From: Kondoa malvinella
Lineage: Eukaryota; Basidiomycota; Agaricostilbomycetes; Agaricostilbales; Kondoaceae
DNA: 64,000 nucleotides
Reading direction: 5' to 3'
NCBI GenBank assembly: GCA_039545315.1
Contig: BCIM01000010.1
Span: 446,441 to 510,440, forward strand
This document shows positions 1 through 10,857 of the stretch, in pieces. The notes below the pieces were generated by a model. It worked only from the letters and a program-made list of their open reading frames with translations. It was not told the DNA's origin and made no database searches. The translations under genes were made by a program, and so were the position numbers. Each line of letters begins with the position of its first letter. Position 1 is the stretch's first letter.

Positions 1-919
1 AAGAGGAACAATCCGGCAAGGGCGATGAAGCCTGAAGGCATAGGTCGAGCAAACATTTCAGCAAAAGAAGTGGATAGCGGATGAGCTTGAGAGTCGAGAG
101 TGTTGAATTCCGCTCCGAGACCTTGGAGCTAGAATTAGATGATTGCGCTGACAGAGTTGACTTGGCTTACCCGCAGCGCCGATGATGTCGAGTGTGCAAA
201 GACCAATATAGCCAACGACATCACCAGAATAAGTGCCAGAAGCCTTTTCGATCACATCAGTCAGCTTGCGTCGTAGACCTTGTGCTTTCTCGTTAAATAT
301 GGGAAGCAGGGCGTTGACATTGGGACCGTTGAAAGCAGGAGAAAGTGTTTTCTTTTGGTTTCGGTGCACATCTTTCCAGCAGTCAGACGAGTGTCAGAGA
401 GGCAGATCTACAGACTGACCTCCTTCAGTGAACAAGATTCCACGACCTAGAATACGCCCAAGCTCGCCGCGAATCTCTTGAGGCTTGGGATAAGCATAGC
501 TGTTTCCCAATATAATGTGGTTCAAGGCTTTTGGGTCACTGATCATGAGTCTTTCCTTGCCGTTGAACACTATATAACGCATCAGCAATCAACCTGACTA
601 GTGATATGAGTCGCTCACGAGCATATCGCATAGCAGTACCATGTTCTTCTCGCCAGGCTTTGTGGATGACACCTGGTTCCGACTCGAGAATCTTGCCTAG
701 GTTACCACGAATGTACGACGGTCGAGCAGGACCAGGCAAGTTCTTGTGATGCGACAGGAAGGGATACCAGATGAACGTCTTGTAGATGATTTTGACTGCA
801 TATTGTGCAATGAACAAGCCCAGAAGACCAAGGACTGCTTGCTTCAAGCTCAGGCCTAGTATGCCTTCGTTGCCTATCAGGCTCTTTGCATGAAAGTTGT
901 CACGGTGAATATTCTCCAT
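1..919 (-). CDS. cytochrome P450, N-terminal part (runs off the left edge)
   Basis: Haem-thiolate monooxygenase, probably ER-anchored. Translation starts at 919. A hydrophobic segment (about residues 23-50) is followed by the proline-rich hinge KNLPGPARPS. Exons on the minus strand are 919-619, 569-420, 371-171 and 121 to the edge, separated by GT-AG introns of 48-49 nt that keep frame. Spliced, it reads the helix-C region (EGDVHRNQKKTLSPAF, the EGxxHxxxRxxxxPAF motif) and then DIIGAAGLGAEF. The I-helix, ExxR and haem-cysteine loop lie outside the window, so completeness and substrate cannot be judged. The hinge and helix-C wording resembles fungal fatty-acid or xenobiotic P450s. The next gene is a divergently transcribed fatty-alcohol oxidase, which fits lipid or alkane oxidation, but that link is inference. 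Confidence 0.9.
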
Positions 920-1180
920 ATTAGCGGGTCTGCTTGTATCGACCGTATCAGTCTTGATATCGCTGTTGCTGTTGAAAGACAGCTAACGGAGCGTTACGAC
1001 GGCCAGACCACCGTCACAAAAGCTGAAATATCGTTGCATGTGAAGAAGTCGGTGCCTTGCTTGCGACAATCTGGAGCAGCCGGGGGTGTATTTGGAGCAC
1101 CGGTATCTATAATTCACTCGACCCATTACAGCTGCTTTGTTCGCCTGCTAGGGTCGTCCGAGACAACCATCTGGGCAAAC

Positions 1181-3691
1181 ATGATTCCACCAAACATACA
1201 AGAGGCGCAATTATTCACAAGATCCCCATCAAGCTATGACTTTTCTAAAGCACAACTGGAAGTGCTGGCCGCCGTGTTTGAGGCTGTCGTGCCAGGACTG
1301 GACGCCGATGACCTTGTACAAAAGCTCGATCCGAATGCCGCAGAATGGCAAAAGGAGAATGCAAAAGCACTCGTTTCTACCTCGTACAGCTCTCAAGAAG
1401 CCCTAGCCATGACTTTGAGATCAATGCGTCTCAGTTTATCGCCATCGGTATTGAAAGGTGAGCACACATTCGGCCAACTAGATTACAGGCGAATTGAGCT
1501 TGTTCGACAGGCCTAATGACTGTTGTATCCGCCTTGTCTACTCGGCTTGGATCAGCTATGCTCGCTGGTACAGTCACGCCCTTCCCGCAACTTACTTTAA
1601 AAGAACGGGAAGACATCATCGTTAATTGGGGCAAAAGTTCCGTAGCTACTTTACGCCAACTCTATTGGGCTTTCACTGCTTTCCCTATTTCTACTATGTA
1701 TGGCAATGTCGACGCTCTTCAGCTTGGGATGGGACTACCGCCAAGAGATCATGAAGTGGAAAAGAACAAGCATCAGATCCAACCTGTGCATGAATTCAAC
1801 TTTATGGATGTGCAGGAGGACAAGCAGGTCATAGAGACAGAGTTTGCAGTGATTGGATCAGGAGCGGGTGGAGGTGTAGTCAGCTCTGAATTGGCCAAAG
1901 CGGGTCACAAAGTACTAGTGGTATGTTTCACACCACCACTGCTATCGAAGGTCTAATGCTCTGGGACAGATTGAGAAGAGCGTCTTCATCAAGCATACCG
2001 AGCTGCCTCCAGTCAAAGACTCTTATGGAGCTTTCTTTGAAGGCGAAGGTGTAATAGCAAGCGAGGATGGCAGCATCAACGTGTTTGCCGGATCAGCATT
2101 TGGTGGAGGCACCACTGTCAACTGGGGAGCAAGCTTGAAGCCTCAGCGTGCGTCAATCTCTCACACTTTACTGAGGTAGTAGCTAATGAGTAGCGCAGAC
2201 TTTGTCAGGTCAGAATGGGCCGAGCTGGGCATGCCGCATTTCCTCTCGAACGAATTCAACGACTCGCTCGAATATGTTACTGGTCGCATGGGCGTTTCAG
2301 CGGACAACATTTCACACAGTCGAACCAATCTCAAGATGAAACACGGCTGCGATCGATTAGGATTCCATTGCACCGAAGTGCCGCAGAATTCGCAAGGAGG
2401 AAAGGATCACAATTGCGGTTACTGCAATTTCAGCTGTCCGTATGGTGTCAAGGGTGGTGGGATGGCAACTTGGCTTCGGGATGCAGAAGCACATGGCGCA
2501 CAATTCTTACAAGGAGCTCATGCGCATCGGATCCTCTTTACCGACCCTTCTAACGCTGTTGCACCTTCTTTTGCGAATTTGGAAGAAAGCTGGCCTACTT
2601 CAACCAAGACTCAAGCGAATGGCGTGTTGCTCTTCTTTCAGAATGGAAAACAGGCGATTGTTCATGCTACAAAAGGTGTAGTGTGCAGTAGTGGATCGCT
2701 CAATTCACCCGCTCTCCTTCTCAGAAGTAAAGTGCCTGGTCCAAGAATCGGAAAAGTGAGCCTTCAGTCCGTGTGCTGACTTCTACTGATGATTGGCAGA
2801 ACTTGCGCCTTCATCCTGTTACTTTTGCGCAAGCTGTCTTTGATGAGCGGATTGAGCCACATGAAGGAGCTGCTCTTACCATGCTGTCGAATGTATCGGA
2901 ATCACATGACGGTGCAAACTATGGGTCAGTCCGCCACTTCATATCGTTCGTCTTTTGCTGATATCCTTTACAGACCCAAGATTCAGACTCCAGCTGCTGG
3001 CTGTGCGGCTTTCTCGAGCTTGTACACTACCTGGAGAGGGGCCAAAGACCACAAAGCTGCGATGCTCGAATACCCGCACACGGCTACATTTATTGTTCTG
3101 ACGCGAGACAAAGGCAGTAAGTACATCTTACATTTGGAGCAAACGGAATTGACATGTGACCAGGCGGGGACGTTGTCATTGATTCGACTGGCAAACCTCG
3201 CTTCAACTATACACTTAGTGCTTACGACCAAGTCTCGATGCAACATGGTCTTCGTTCAGCATTAAAGATTTTCCTTGCCGGAGGAGCCAAAACATTGAAG
3301 ACGAACCAGCCGACTGTGCCTGTCTATCACGTCCCAGCAGATGTTACTCTGCCGCAAAGCGTATCTGATCCCGGCTTTCAAAATTGGTTGGATCTGGTAG
3401 ACGCAGCTGGACTGAGACCTGGAACAACTTGCATGGCTTCTGCTCATCAGATGGGTTCGCTCGCGATGGGTACGAGCCGGAAAAGAGGAGCTACAGATCC
3501 TAGAGGGCGGATTTGGGGACATCAGCATCTCTATGTCGCCGATGCTTCTTTGTTCCCTACTCCGAGTGGATCAAAGTGAGGCTTCCCACTATTCGTTCAA
3601 CTTGAGCTGATAATGTGCTAGTCCCATGGTCACGAATATGGCGACATCGCATGGTGTAGCGCAATGGATCATTGAGGATGCCAAGGTGTGA
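1181..3691 (+). CDS. long-chain (fatty) alcohol oxidase, GMC oxidoreductase
   Basis: FAD enzyme oxidising long-chain alcohols to aldehydes. Eight exons joined by short GT-AG introns give about 720 residues. Visible in order: an N-terminal helical region (FSKAQLEVLAAVFEAVVPG), the FAD dinucleotide fold AVIGSGAGGGVVSSELA, FGGGTTVNWGASLKP, the cysteine cluster HNCGYCNFSCPYG typical of fatty-alcohol oxidases, and the C-terminal GMC block with SAHQMGSLAMG and NPMVTNMATSHGVAQWI. The ATG at 1181 was chosen because it opens directly before the conserved N-terminal helix; upstream in-frame codons lack an ATG in good context. No peroxisomal SKL-type tail is visible (it ends EDAKV). It lies head-to-head with the P450, and both could share the 261-bp spacer as promoter. 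Family assignment is firm; the exact substrate is not. Confidence 0.9.
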
Positions 3692-3853
3692 TGAGCGACG
3701 ACTTTAGGTTATGCCTGTGAATAGAGTATGCATGCTCTCGAATCTGGAATCTTGTACTAGTATTGCAATATCAGCAAAGGGAGTGTATGGAATGGCATTG
3801 TTGGCTTGACGCAACAGGGCAATCTTTTTGGCTGCTTATGTGACTTGCATTGA

Positions 3854-4378
<525 letters not shown>

Positions 4379-5070
4379 TAGTCGACGAAACCTATCGCAA
4401 AACAAGGCAATTGACGCGACGCAAGTCTCGTTTGCCAATCCAGCCTATTCCTCGTTCTTGTACTCTCAAGTGAAAGATCAAGCATGCAGAGCCCTCGGAG
4501 TCGAAGGCAGACTCGCTCATATGTCGCTTTACAAGCTCTTGCTATACACCGAAGGCAACTTTTTCAAGGCTCATCAAGACACTGAAAAGGCTCCGCGACA
4601 CTTTGCAACAGTGGTAGTCGTCTTGCCATCTTTGCATACCGGCGGTCAACTTCGAGTTAAACACATCAAGGATGAGCAGGTTTTCGACACATCTGCCGCA
4701 TCTGCATATGGCACTTCCTTCACAGTTCTGTATACCGATGTCTTTCATTCAGTCGATCCAGTCCTCTCGGGCAACCGTCTCTGCATGACCTTCAACCTAT
4801 GCTATGATACCAATCCAAGCCTTCCTCTCCCTCGAGCGCCTCAAAGCAACAGTGCCGTCATGCAACTAGGCGACTACTTGAGCGGTTGGTGTGCGCGTGC
4901 TCAAGCCAACCAAGTAACTCCACTCTATATCACGCACGTTCTAGATCATTCCTACAGCGCCATGGCTCTCTCCTTCAATACGGTCAAAGGGTCCGATCGG
5001 GCGAAATTGGCCTTCATCCGCCAGGTCGCATCGGAGCATGGCATGCATGTGTACCTTGCTCAATTAGAAT

Positions 5071-5090
5071 GTTATCGAACGTTATCGAAC
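5071..5090 (+). repeat. 10-bp perfect tandem duplication causing a frameshift
   Basis: The decamer gttatcgaac occurs twice in immediate succession inside the oxygenase coding sequence. Deleting either copy restores a continuous frame into the acidic region that the downstream exons need. Confidence 0.9.
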
Positions 5091-7530
5091 CGGTCAAGGA
5101 GAGGAGGACTGTGGCTACTCGAGCTACAAGCGGGGCCGATATGATTACGATGATGAAGATGAAGAAGACGGCAATTGCGATACAATCATTGAAGAAGAAG
5201 AAAGGACAGTCGAGATCAGTAATCTGATAGACGAGGATGGCGAAGAGATTGATGTGGACTTTGGCGACGTGGATCTAGAATATGCTACGCCTGCATGGAA
5301 TTTGGAGGATGTTGAGCCGGACGAGAAGTCAGGCGGCGGCTACGCTGGAAACGTGAGCAATCCCGTCTATTTCATTGCTGTAGACTAACGCGCGAGCAGT
5401 GGTCAGCATCGGTCGAACACTTCTACCACCGTGGTGTACTACTGCTTTGGCCAGAAGGCAACGATGTGACGGTCCGACTAGAGAGAAGCGGAGAGGATTA
5501 TGTCAAAGAATATCTGCAACAAGCTATCGACAGCTACACTGCAGACAAGAGGCCGGCCAACAAGAAAGATCTTCATTTGGCTCTGAAGCGAGCGCCCAAA
5601 TCATCCGGCATTCTCAATCAGCTATGTCTTGCAGCCATCAGTCTGGAAGACGAAGATCTGCTGCATCGCTACATCAACATAGGCAAAGACTGGAGCTCAA
5701 CTTTGACGAGCTATACTTGGCAAGAGGCTGTCAAGAAATTCGGCTTTGGATCTGAAGAGCCGATCATGACTGATTGGCTGGCCACTTTACCCTCTGGAAT
5801 CGTTGTCGATCGATGTCGCCAGCTCATCCAAGATCTGCAAGAAATTGAAGATTCTCAGATCGGCTTTGGTGATTGGGCAACCCATCAAGAGCTAGCAGGT
5901 TAGTGCTGTACCGGTCGACCAAGATGCATACTTACACCTTGGCAGCCTTCCACCGTTCTGTACCTTTCAAGTCGGCTCATGCTTCTCGTCTCGTGGAACT
6001 AGCAGCATCGCTACCTTTCCAGCTGACCAAGCCTCTCCTCAGCAACATTGTACAGCAATCTCTTACTGCACTCCAATCATCCCTTTCTCGTCAGCAAACA
6101 GAGCAGACAAAGAAGGCAGCTTCCGCTAGCTTGATGAATTTGATCTCGCTCGTCACAGAATTGCTCTCGCGTCTGCCTGGGGAGAGCGAGGCAAGCTTGC
6201 TGTCTCTCAATCTATGCGAAGCTCTATGTCCTACGTTGAGCACCAGCCCGAAATGCCAAGCTTTGCTGGCCAAGTACATACCATTGCGTAGATTTGCTGC
6301 CGCAAAACCAATGTACGTACTGATGTGTTCTACTTGGTTGACCTCCTGATTCGTAATTCAGTCTTGAAGACATTTACGCTCGCATGAAGGCAACAATAAA
6401 GTGATCCACGTACTGGTGCTGCACAGCGAGCCGGTCTACTTTCGATGTCAGCAGCTCTTTTACAAGTCCTCATTGGTCAAGATGCGGATGCGGAAGCTTG
6501 GTTCAAGGCACAAATAGCAAGCAATGCTGTAGTTGCTACCAACTTGGACACGCCTGCCGAAGCCGACTCGTCTGCCGCTTCGGTCTACCAAGTGATGAAG
6601 ATCTTAGGAATACCTGAAGCTGAACGACTGCTTCTAGGCAATGTATCGAAAGAAAACCTTCCGTTCTGGCTCAAACTATGCGAGATTCTCTCTGGACATT
6701 CAGCTGTTGACGGCGGACCTATCTCTTCAGACGATATTCAGGCCTTCCTGAAACCTACCGTCACTTCTGTCTGTCAGTATTACAGATTTCCTTCGTACAA
6801 TGCGAGCAGCTGGTGTCAACAACGTCAGAATCCGACTTACCAGTATCGACCACTAAATGCACCTGAACCTCAGATTATTGTCAACAGCGACGCTCCTCAT
6901 CTCATTCAGCTCGCTCGCTTAGTCCGACTTTGCAAGCGTATCAATGACTCTTCACCGATCATCGATCTAGTTGGGCGCTACGAGCCTAAATCGCGAAGTG
7001 GTGTTCTGGCGACTGCGGAACCGCTTCTAAAATGCCTGGTCAACATCTTCTCACAGCTGGCCATATCTCTCGACGCCGATTCAGCCCGCGAGTCAATCAG
7101 ATCTGTACTGCTTGTCTCCACATTAGTCTGCTTCGGTCGTGTACCAAAAGGTCCTTACAATCTCTCGATATCGGCAGTTCCATTTTTAACCGATCCTTCG
7201 CTGAATCGCTTCCTTGGCGACCGTCTTCGACACCTCTTTTCCCTCAGAGCCCACCTGCCGAAGAAGAATGCTCCTCAAATGGCATTGAAAACACATATCT
7301 CTGCAAAGTCAGTCACAGTGGTGAAGGACAACTCACCTAGTGGTCATATGCTGCAAGTGCGCAAGCAGGTACGAGCCGACGCAACACGTCTACCTTTTGA
7401 CGGAACTCGAAGCGATGCGACATCGTGGCAGCAAGCTAAATGTAACACAGTAGCATGCCAGCAATGCGCGACTTTTACAGAGATGCTGTCCTACCTTTTA
7501 TCGATTTATGCACACCGACTCCTTGATTGA

Positions 7531-7906
7531 TTATGTGGGAGACGGAGCGCCGGTGAGCAGAGCAGAGCGCAGTGAAGAGATAGGTTTGGATAGGGTCTAA
7601 TATACTGCAAGCTACGCGTGCTGGTGATGCTGGTCATGCTTGCGCGCTTTCTTCTCATCGATCAACGAGCATTTGTCAAGTTATTGGGCATATTCATACC
7701 CAAGAAGACTATCTGAAGGCCAAGCTTCCTTGCTGAAGATCCTTCCGCGACCGTTCTCGCGAACCGCCTGACACGTCATTTGCCCCGGTACAAACTCTGC
7801 AACCCTTTCTGCTTTCTACCGCGAAGTCAAGGCTATAGCAAAGTATACAGAGCCGCCTTCCAGTCCCTGAGCTCTCATCCTTATTCTTACTTGGCCGACC
7901 ATCGCC
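7531..7906. other. intergenic, no gene seen
   Basis: 376 bp between the oxygenase gene and the membrane-protein gene, both on the plus strand. It holds the 3' end of one and the promoter of the next. I see no ORF, tRNA or repeat of note. Confidence 0.6.
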
Positions 7907-8961
7907 ATGTTCATCTTTCTTGATTTATTTGGTGAAGTCGACCCGGATTCTGGCTGGTGGAGTAGCATGAAGTACTATCCAGTCGCGGTGGACAAGGGGA
8001 AATTACTGCCAGAGGGCTCTTGGGATAGCCGAAGACTTGCTGATGGCGACGTGTCAAGTATCAGCAAGGAGGATGTCATGTCATCCATAGTCTTTGACAA
8101 GATAGAAGGTGTGCATGTCCTTCAATCGGAACTCTGAGACACTGACAGGCGCTTTCAGGCCGTCATTTCCAGCTATGCTCGCCCAGCAGTCTAGTCGCGC
8201 AACCTGATCTAGAAGTCGACATCGACGGTGTCAAGTACTGGCTACCTTCAGGCGACTCGTATAGCAAGACCTATATTGACGATCATCCGTATTACTGCTT
8301 TTCCTCGTTGAGCAAGGTCGAGTATGGCCAGCATTCGCTTAGCATTGAGCAAAAAAGCGGCGGAAGCATTCAGATAGAGGCTATATTGTCAGTTGCTGCG
8401 CTAGCCCACCACTAGACAGTCTCTGATCATCAATCACAGAGCGGAAAGACCTCTAGTACGTTACCTAGTAGCCAGTCCAGGACTTGCTAATCGACAGCAG
8501 GCAAACTGGAGCACTGAATTAGCCGCGGGCAGCTTCTTTTACATCCTAGCAACCTTTGTCGCCTGGTGCTTCCTTATACTCCTCACAATAGGCATCTGTT
8601 CAGGGCTTTACGTTCTCTTCCGCCTACCTCTTGAAATGATGGGCTTTGCGAAACAATCCATCACCAAACCAAGGAAAGCCTGGGCGCCTGTGCCGCTGGA
8701 AAGAATGGATAGAGATGTGGAGCAGGAAGGCGTGTTACATGGTCAGTCTGCTTGAACGAGATCACAGAGTCGGGCTCATAGTGTGCAGACTCTCTAGCTC
8801 GCTCTACTGAAGGATCAATACATTTAGCCGGAGACACTGAAGCGCGGCCGGATAAGAGATCTGCTCAGGAGGAAGATGAAGGTCGGTCTATACTCACCTG
8901 TTGCGGTAGATTGATGCTCACTGGTTTGGTAGAATCACTGTTACCTCGTTATGGGCAGTAG
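7907..8961 (+). CDS. unrecognised single-pass membrane protein, 284 aa
   Basis: Five exons (7907-8108, 8159-8387, 8440-8741, 8789-8881, 8933-8961) join exactly in frame to 284 residues. The N-terminal two thirds is a soluble-looking domain (SPSSLVAQPDLEVDID, SLSKVEYGQHSLSI). It is followed by one strong hydrophobic segment at roughly residues 185-215 (GSFFYILATFVAWCFLILL and on), then a basic and acidic tail (MMGFAKQSITKPRKAW) ending LLPRYGQ. There is no clear signal peptide at the predicted ATG. I do not recognise the family. The tail looks cytosolic and the first domain lumenal or extracellular by the positive-inside rule, which is inference. All four introns have clean GT-AG ends, so the gene is probably real and functional. 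Confidence 0.7.
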
Positions 8962-9216
8962 CAAGTTTGGCGGAGGTTGTATCGTTTGTGAATTTGTAGA
9001 CTCTTGTACTTCTTGCATACACACGCGGCATTCATCACTACTCTTCCAGATTGGCTCAGTTGCTACCGCGCAGCTGTCACTGGTGCTTGGCATATCTAAT
9101 GATTGTGTATGCACTCGTTTTAGCGTAAATGAGCTATACAACTTCCCGCCTTCCAATTGCCAGTGTATGAGTTCCGAAGATGCTTTCCAGAAGTCGTCTT
9201 CCTATCTCGAATCCAC

Positions 9217-9435
9217 CTATTTTCCATCTTGACTCTCCCTCTCCTCTCCCTCTACCCGTCTCGTCTCCTTATCATTCCCTTCTTCGTGCTTGACTTTCCC
9301 AAACTTCTTTTCCCATTCTTGTTTGCTCAAAAGCGTACCGGTATAAGGCGTATCAGGCTCCTCAGGTCCACGTAAGTACTGTTCTGCTCGGCTTGGGATT
9401 GTTTGCTTGAGAATCAGGAGAGGGCAAGGCTTCAT
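9217..9435 (-). CDS. possible small charged protein, 72 aa (uncertain)
   Basis: An open frame from ATG 9435 gives 72 residues, with a hydrophobic/basic start, a Pro/Tyr-rich middle (RGPEEPDTPYTGTLLSKQ, EWEKKFG) and a highly charged tail ending ESQDGK. The same frame stays open upstream to about 9548 (KTKKEDTFQIPAQ), so a 5' exon may exist. The composition looks protein-like and no strong plus-strand gene competes, but no family is recognised. It could be a small mitochondrial protein; that is a guess from size and charge. Confidence 0.35.
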   Translation of the reverse strand: MKPCPLLILKQTIPSRAEQYLRGPEEPDTPYTGTLLSKQEWEKKFGKVKHEEGNDKETRRVEGEERESQDGK

Positions 9436-9913
9436 TTGAGCAGGGATCTGGAATGTGTCTTCTTTTTTGGTCTTTGATTGTATGCTGTGGTTCCAGCGAG
9501 TAATTATAAGAAAGAAGGGAAGTGCTGTAGAGCGGTGAAAATTTGATCAGGCTGAAGAAGAAGCGAAAGAGAGTTGATCTGAATTGAACTCAGCTATAAG
9601 GAGGATAGCACAGCCTCGTTGTTTTGATCTTGTCGAGGCGTTCTTGAGGCGTCAGCGCTGGATGCGAGGCTTCAGCGCTGCATGTAAGCGAGCAGAAAGT
9701 CAGCTATTGGTGCAAAGCAGGACAAATTTAAAGCCCATTAGCCATTGTCAGAAGGGCTGACTTAATCCAGAGGGGAGCAAGACATAATGAGAGAGGAATG
9801 GAGAAGTAAGCTCAGACCAGAAGGACCTCTTCGACGTAATGACCACAGTGATGGATCGCGCTTTGACCATGTACAGAATGCCGAATTGAAATGCAAAGGT
9901 ATAGTATCCATCC
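9436..9913. other. intergenic / UTR, no clear gene
   Basis: 478 bp between the possible small gene and the end of RNASEK, both on the minus strand. It would hold the RNASEK 3'-UTR and the promoter of the small gene. A short imperfect repeat (gaggcgtcagcgctgga / gaggcttcagcgctgca, about 9647-9681) is visible. Confidence 0.5.
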
Positions 9914-10509
9914 TCATAGTCGTACAGCACCTCTCGGCTGCCTCCTCGCTGCTCCCAACTGTATGACACACGGCGTGATGAACACTCAAACGAGTGATCA
10001 CACATTCAACATACCTGACACCCACAAAACACGACGAAAGCTGCGTAGACGGCTGCTGCACCGAATAGAGTCTGTTGTAGGGAATGAGAGAGAGGGTAAG
10101 ATAAGAGGCAGAAGGCTAACCTGTGCCACTGCTTTACCATCTTTGGGATCGTCTGTATGACCCATGAGGACGTGTGCCTGTGATTTGGATCAGATCGTGT
10201 ACACTTCAACACTGCTTTGACTCACCTGTCAATACATTCTCGTGTAAGTATCAAAAGCACATGACGAGAAGACAGCACGGACATTACGCTCAAACGCAGC
10301 TCCCAAGACACAAAGAATGAGTACGCCAAAGAGTGAAACGATAGCTGTATCGAGATCAGTTGATGCTACCACTTCATTGAAGACAGGCGTACTGCAACAG
10401 CCAGCGAGGCCTGATCCAACCCTGATATTTTGACAGATGAGCTCGTTCCCGCCAATCAGCACATGTATTCTCACATTGGCGTGGTCAGAAATCTCATAAT
10501 GGCCGCCAT
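9914..10509 (-). CDS. ribonuclease kappa / V-ATPase subunit f-like membrane microprotein
   Basis: Six exons (10509-10475, 10421-10393, 10344-10283, 10177-10121, 10071-10015, 9958-9914; two of them only 29 and 35 nt) splice exactly to 94 residues, the usual size of the family. The product has GLAGCCTIVSLFGVLILC (first membrane helix with the Cys pair), FERN, the loop HVLMGHTDDPKDGKAVAQ, and a second helix TLFGAAAVYAAFVVFCGCQ, then a basic tail. RNASEK proteins are two-helix subunits of the V0 sector of the V-ATPase (subunit f in yeast), despite the RNase name. The predicted role is vacuolar/endosomal acidification. The start methionine is fixed by AT|G splicing further in and by ATG GCG GCC at 10509. 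No part of this gene survives as one long ORF, so gene finders could miss it. Confidence 0.85.
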
Positions 10510-10857
10510 TTTGGTGTTTGCGTTGCTTAGGGTCGAGGACGCTGTTCAAAGAGAGCAGCAATATCTGACAGGGTCCTTAACCCTAGAGAGGGTCAATTCT
10601 AATCTAAACCCGATATGATCCTTTCTTCCTCTCTTCCTTCTTTCAACACTTGAACGGTCAAGCAGGCTGTGAGGTCCGTGATACCTGGCCTCGCTGGAGC
10701 TATACCCTTCTTTCTGTCGTTGGTCGCCTCTCCTCTTCCCACTCGCGACTTGTTAAAACTTGGACGATAAACATTCGCTATAATTGGCGGCCGCTCTCTT
10801 TATCTGCTGCTAGCCAGCCTATAACTCCTGTCTGACTCAGCCAACCAGCTTGGGAAG
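10510..10857. promoter_or_regulatory. divergent promoter region, RNASEK / DUF2985-like gene
   Basis: 348 bp between two divergently transcribed start codons. Pyrimidine-rich runs (tttcttcctctcttccttcttt, about 10621-10642) and a TATAATT-like stretch near 10780 lie upstream of the plus-strand gene. No ORF is convincing. Confidence 0.5.
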
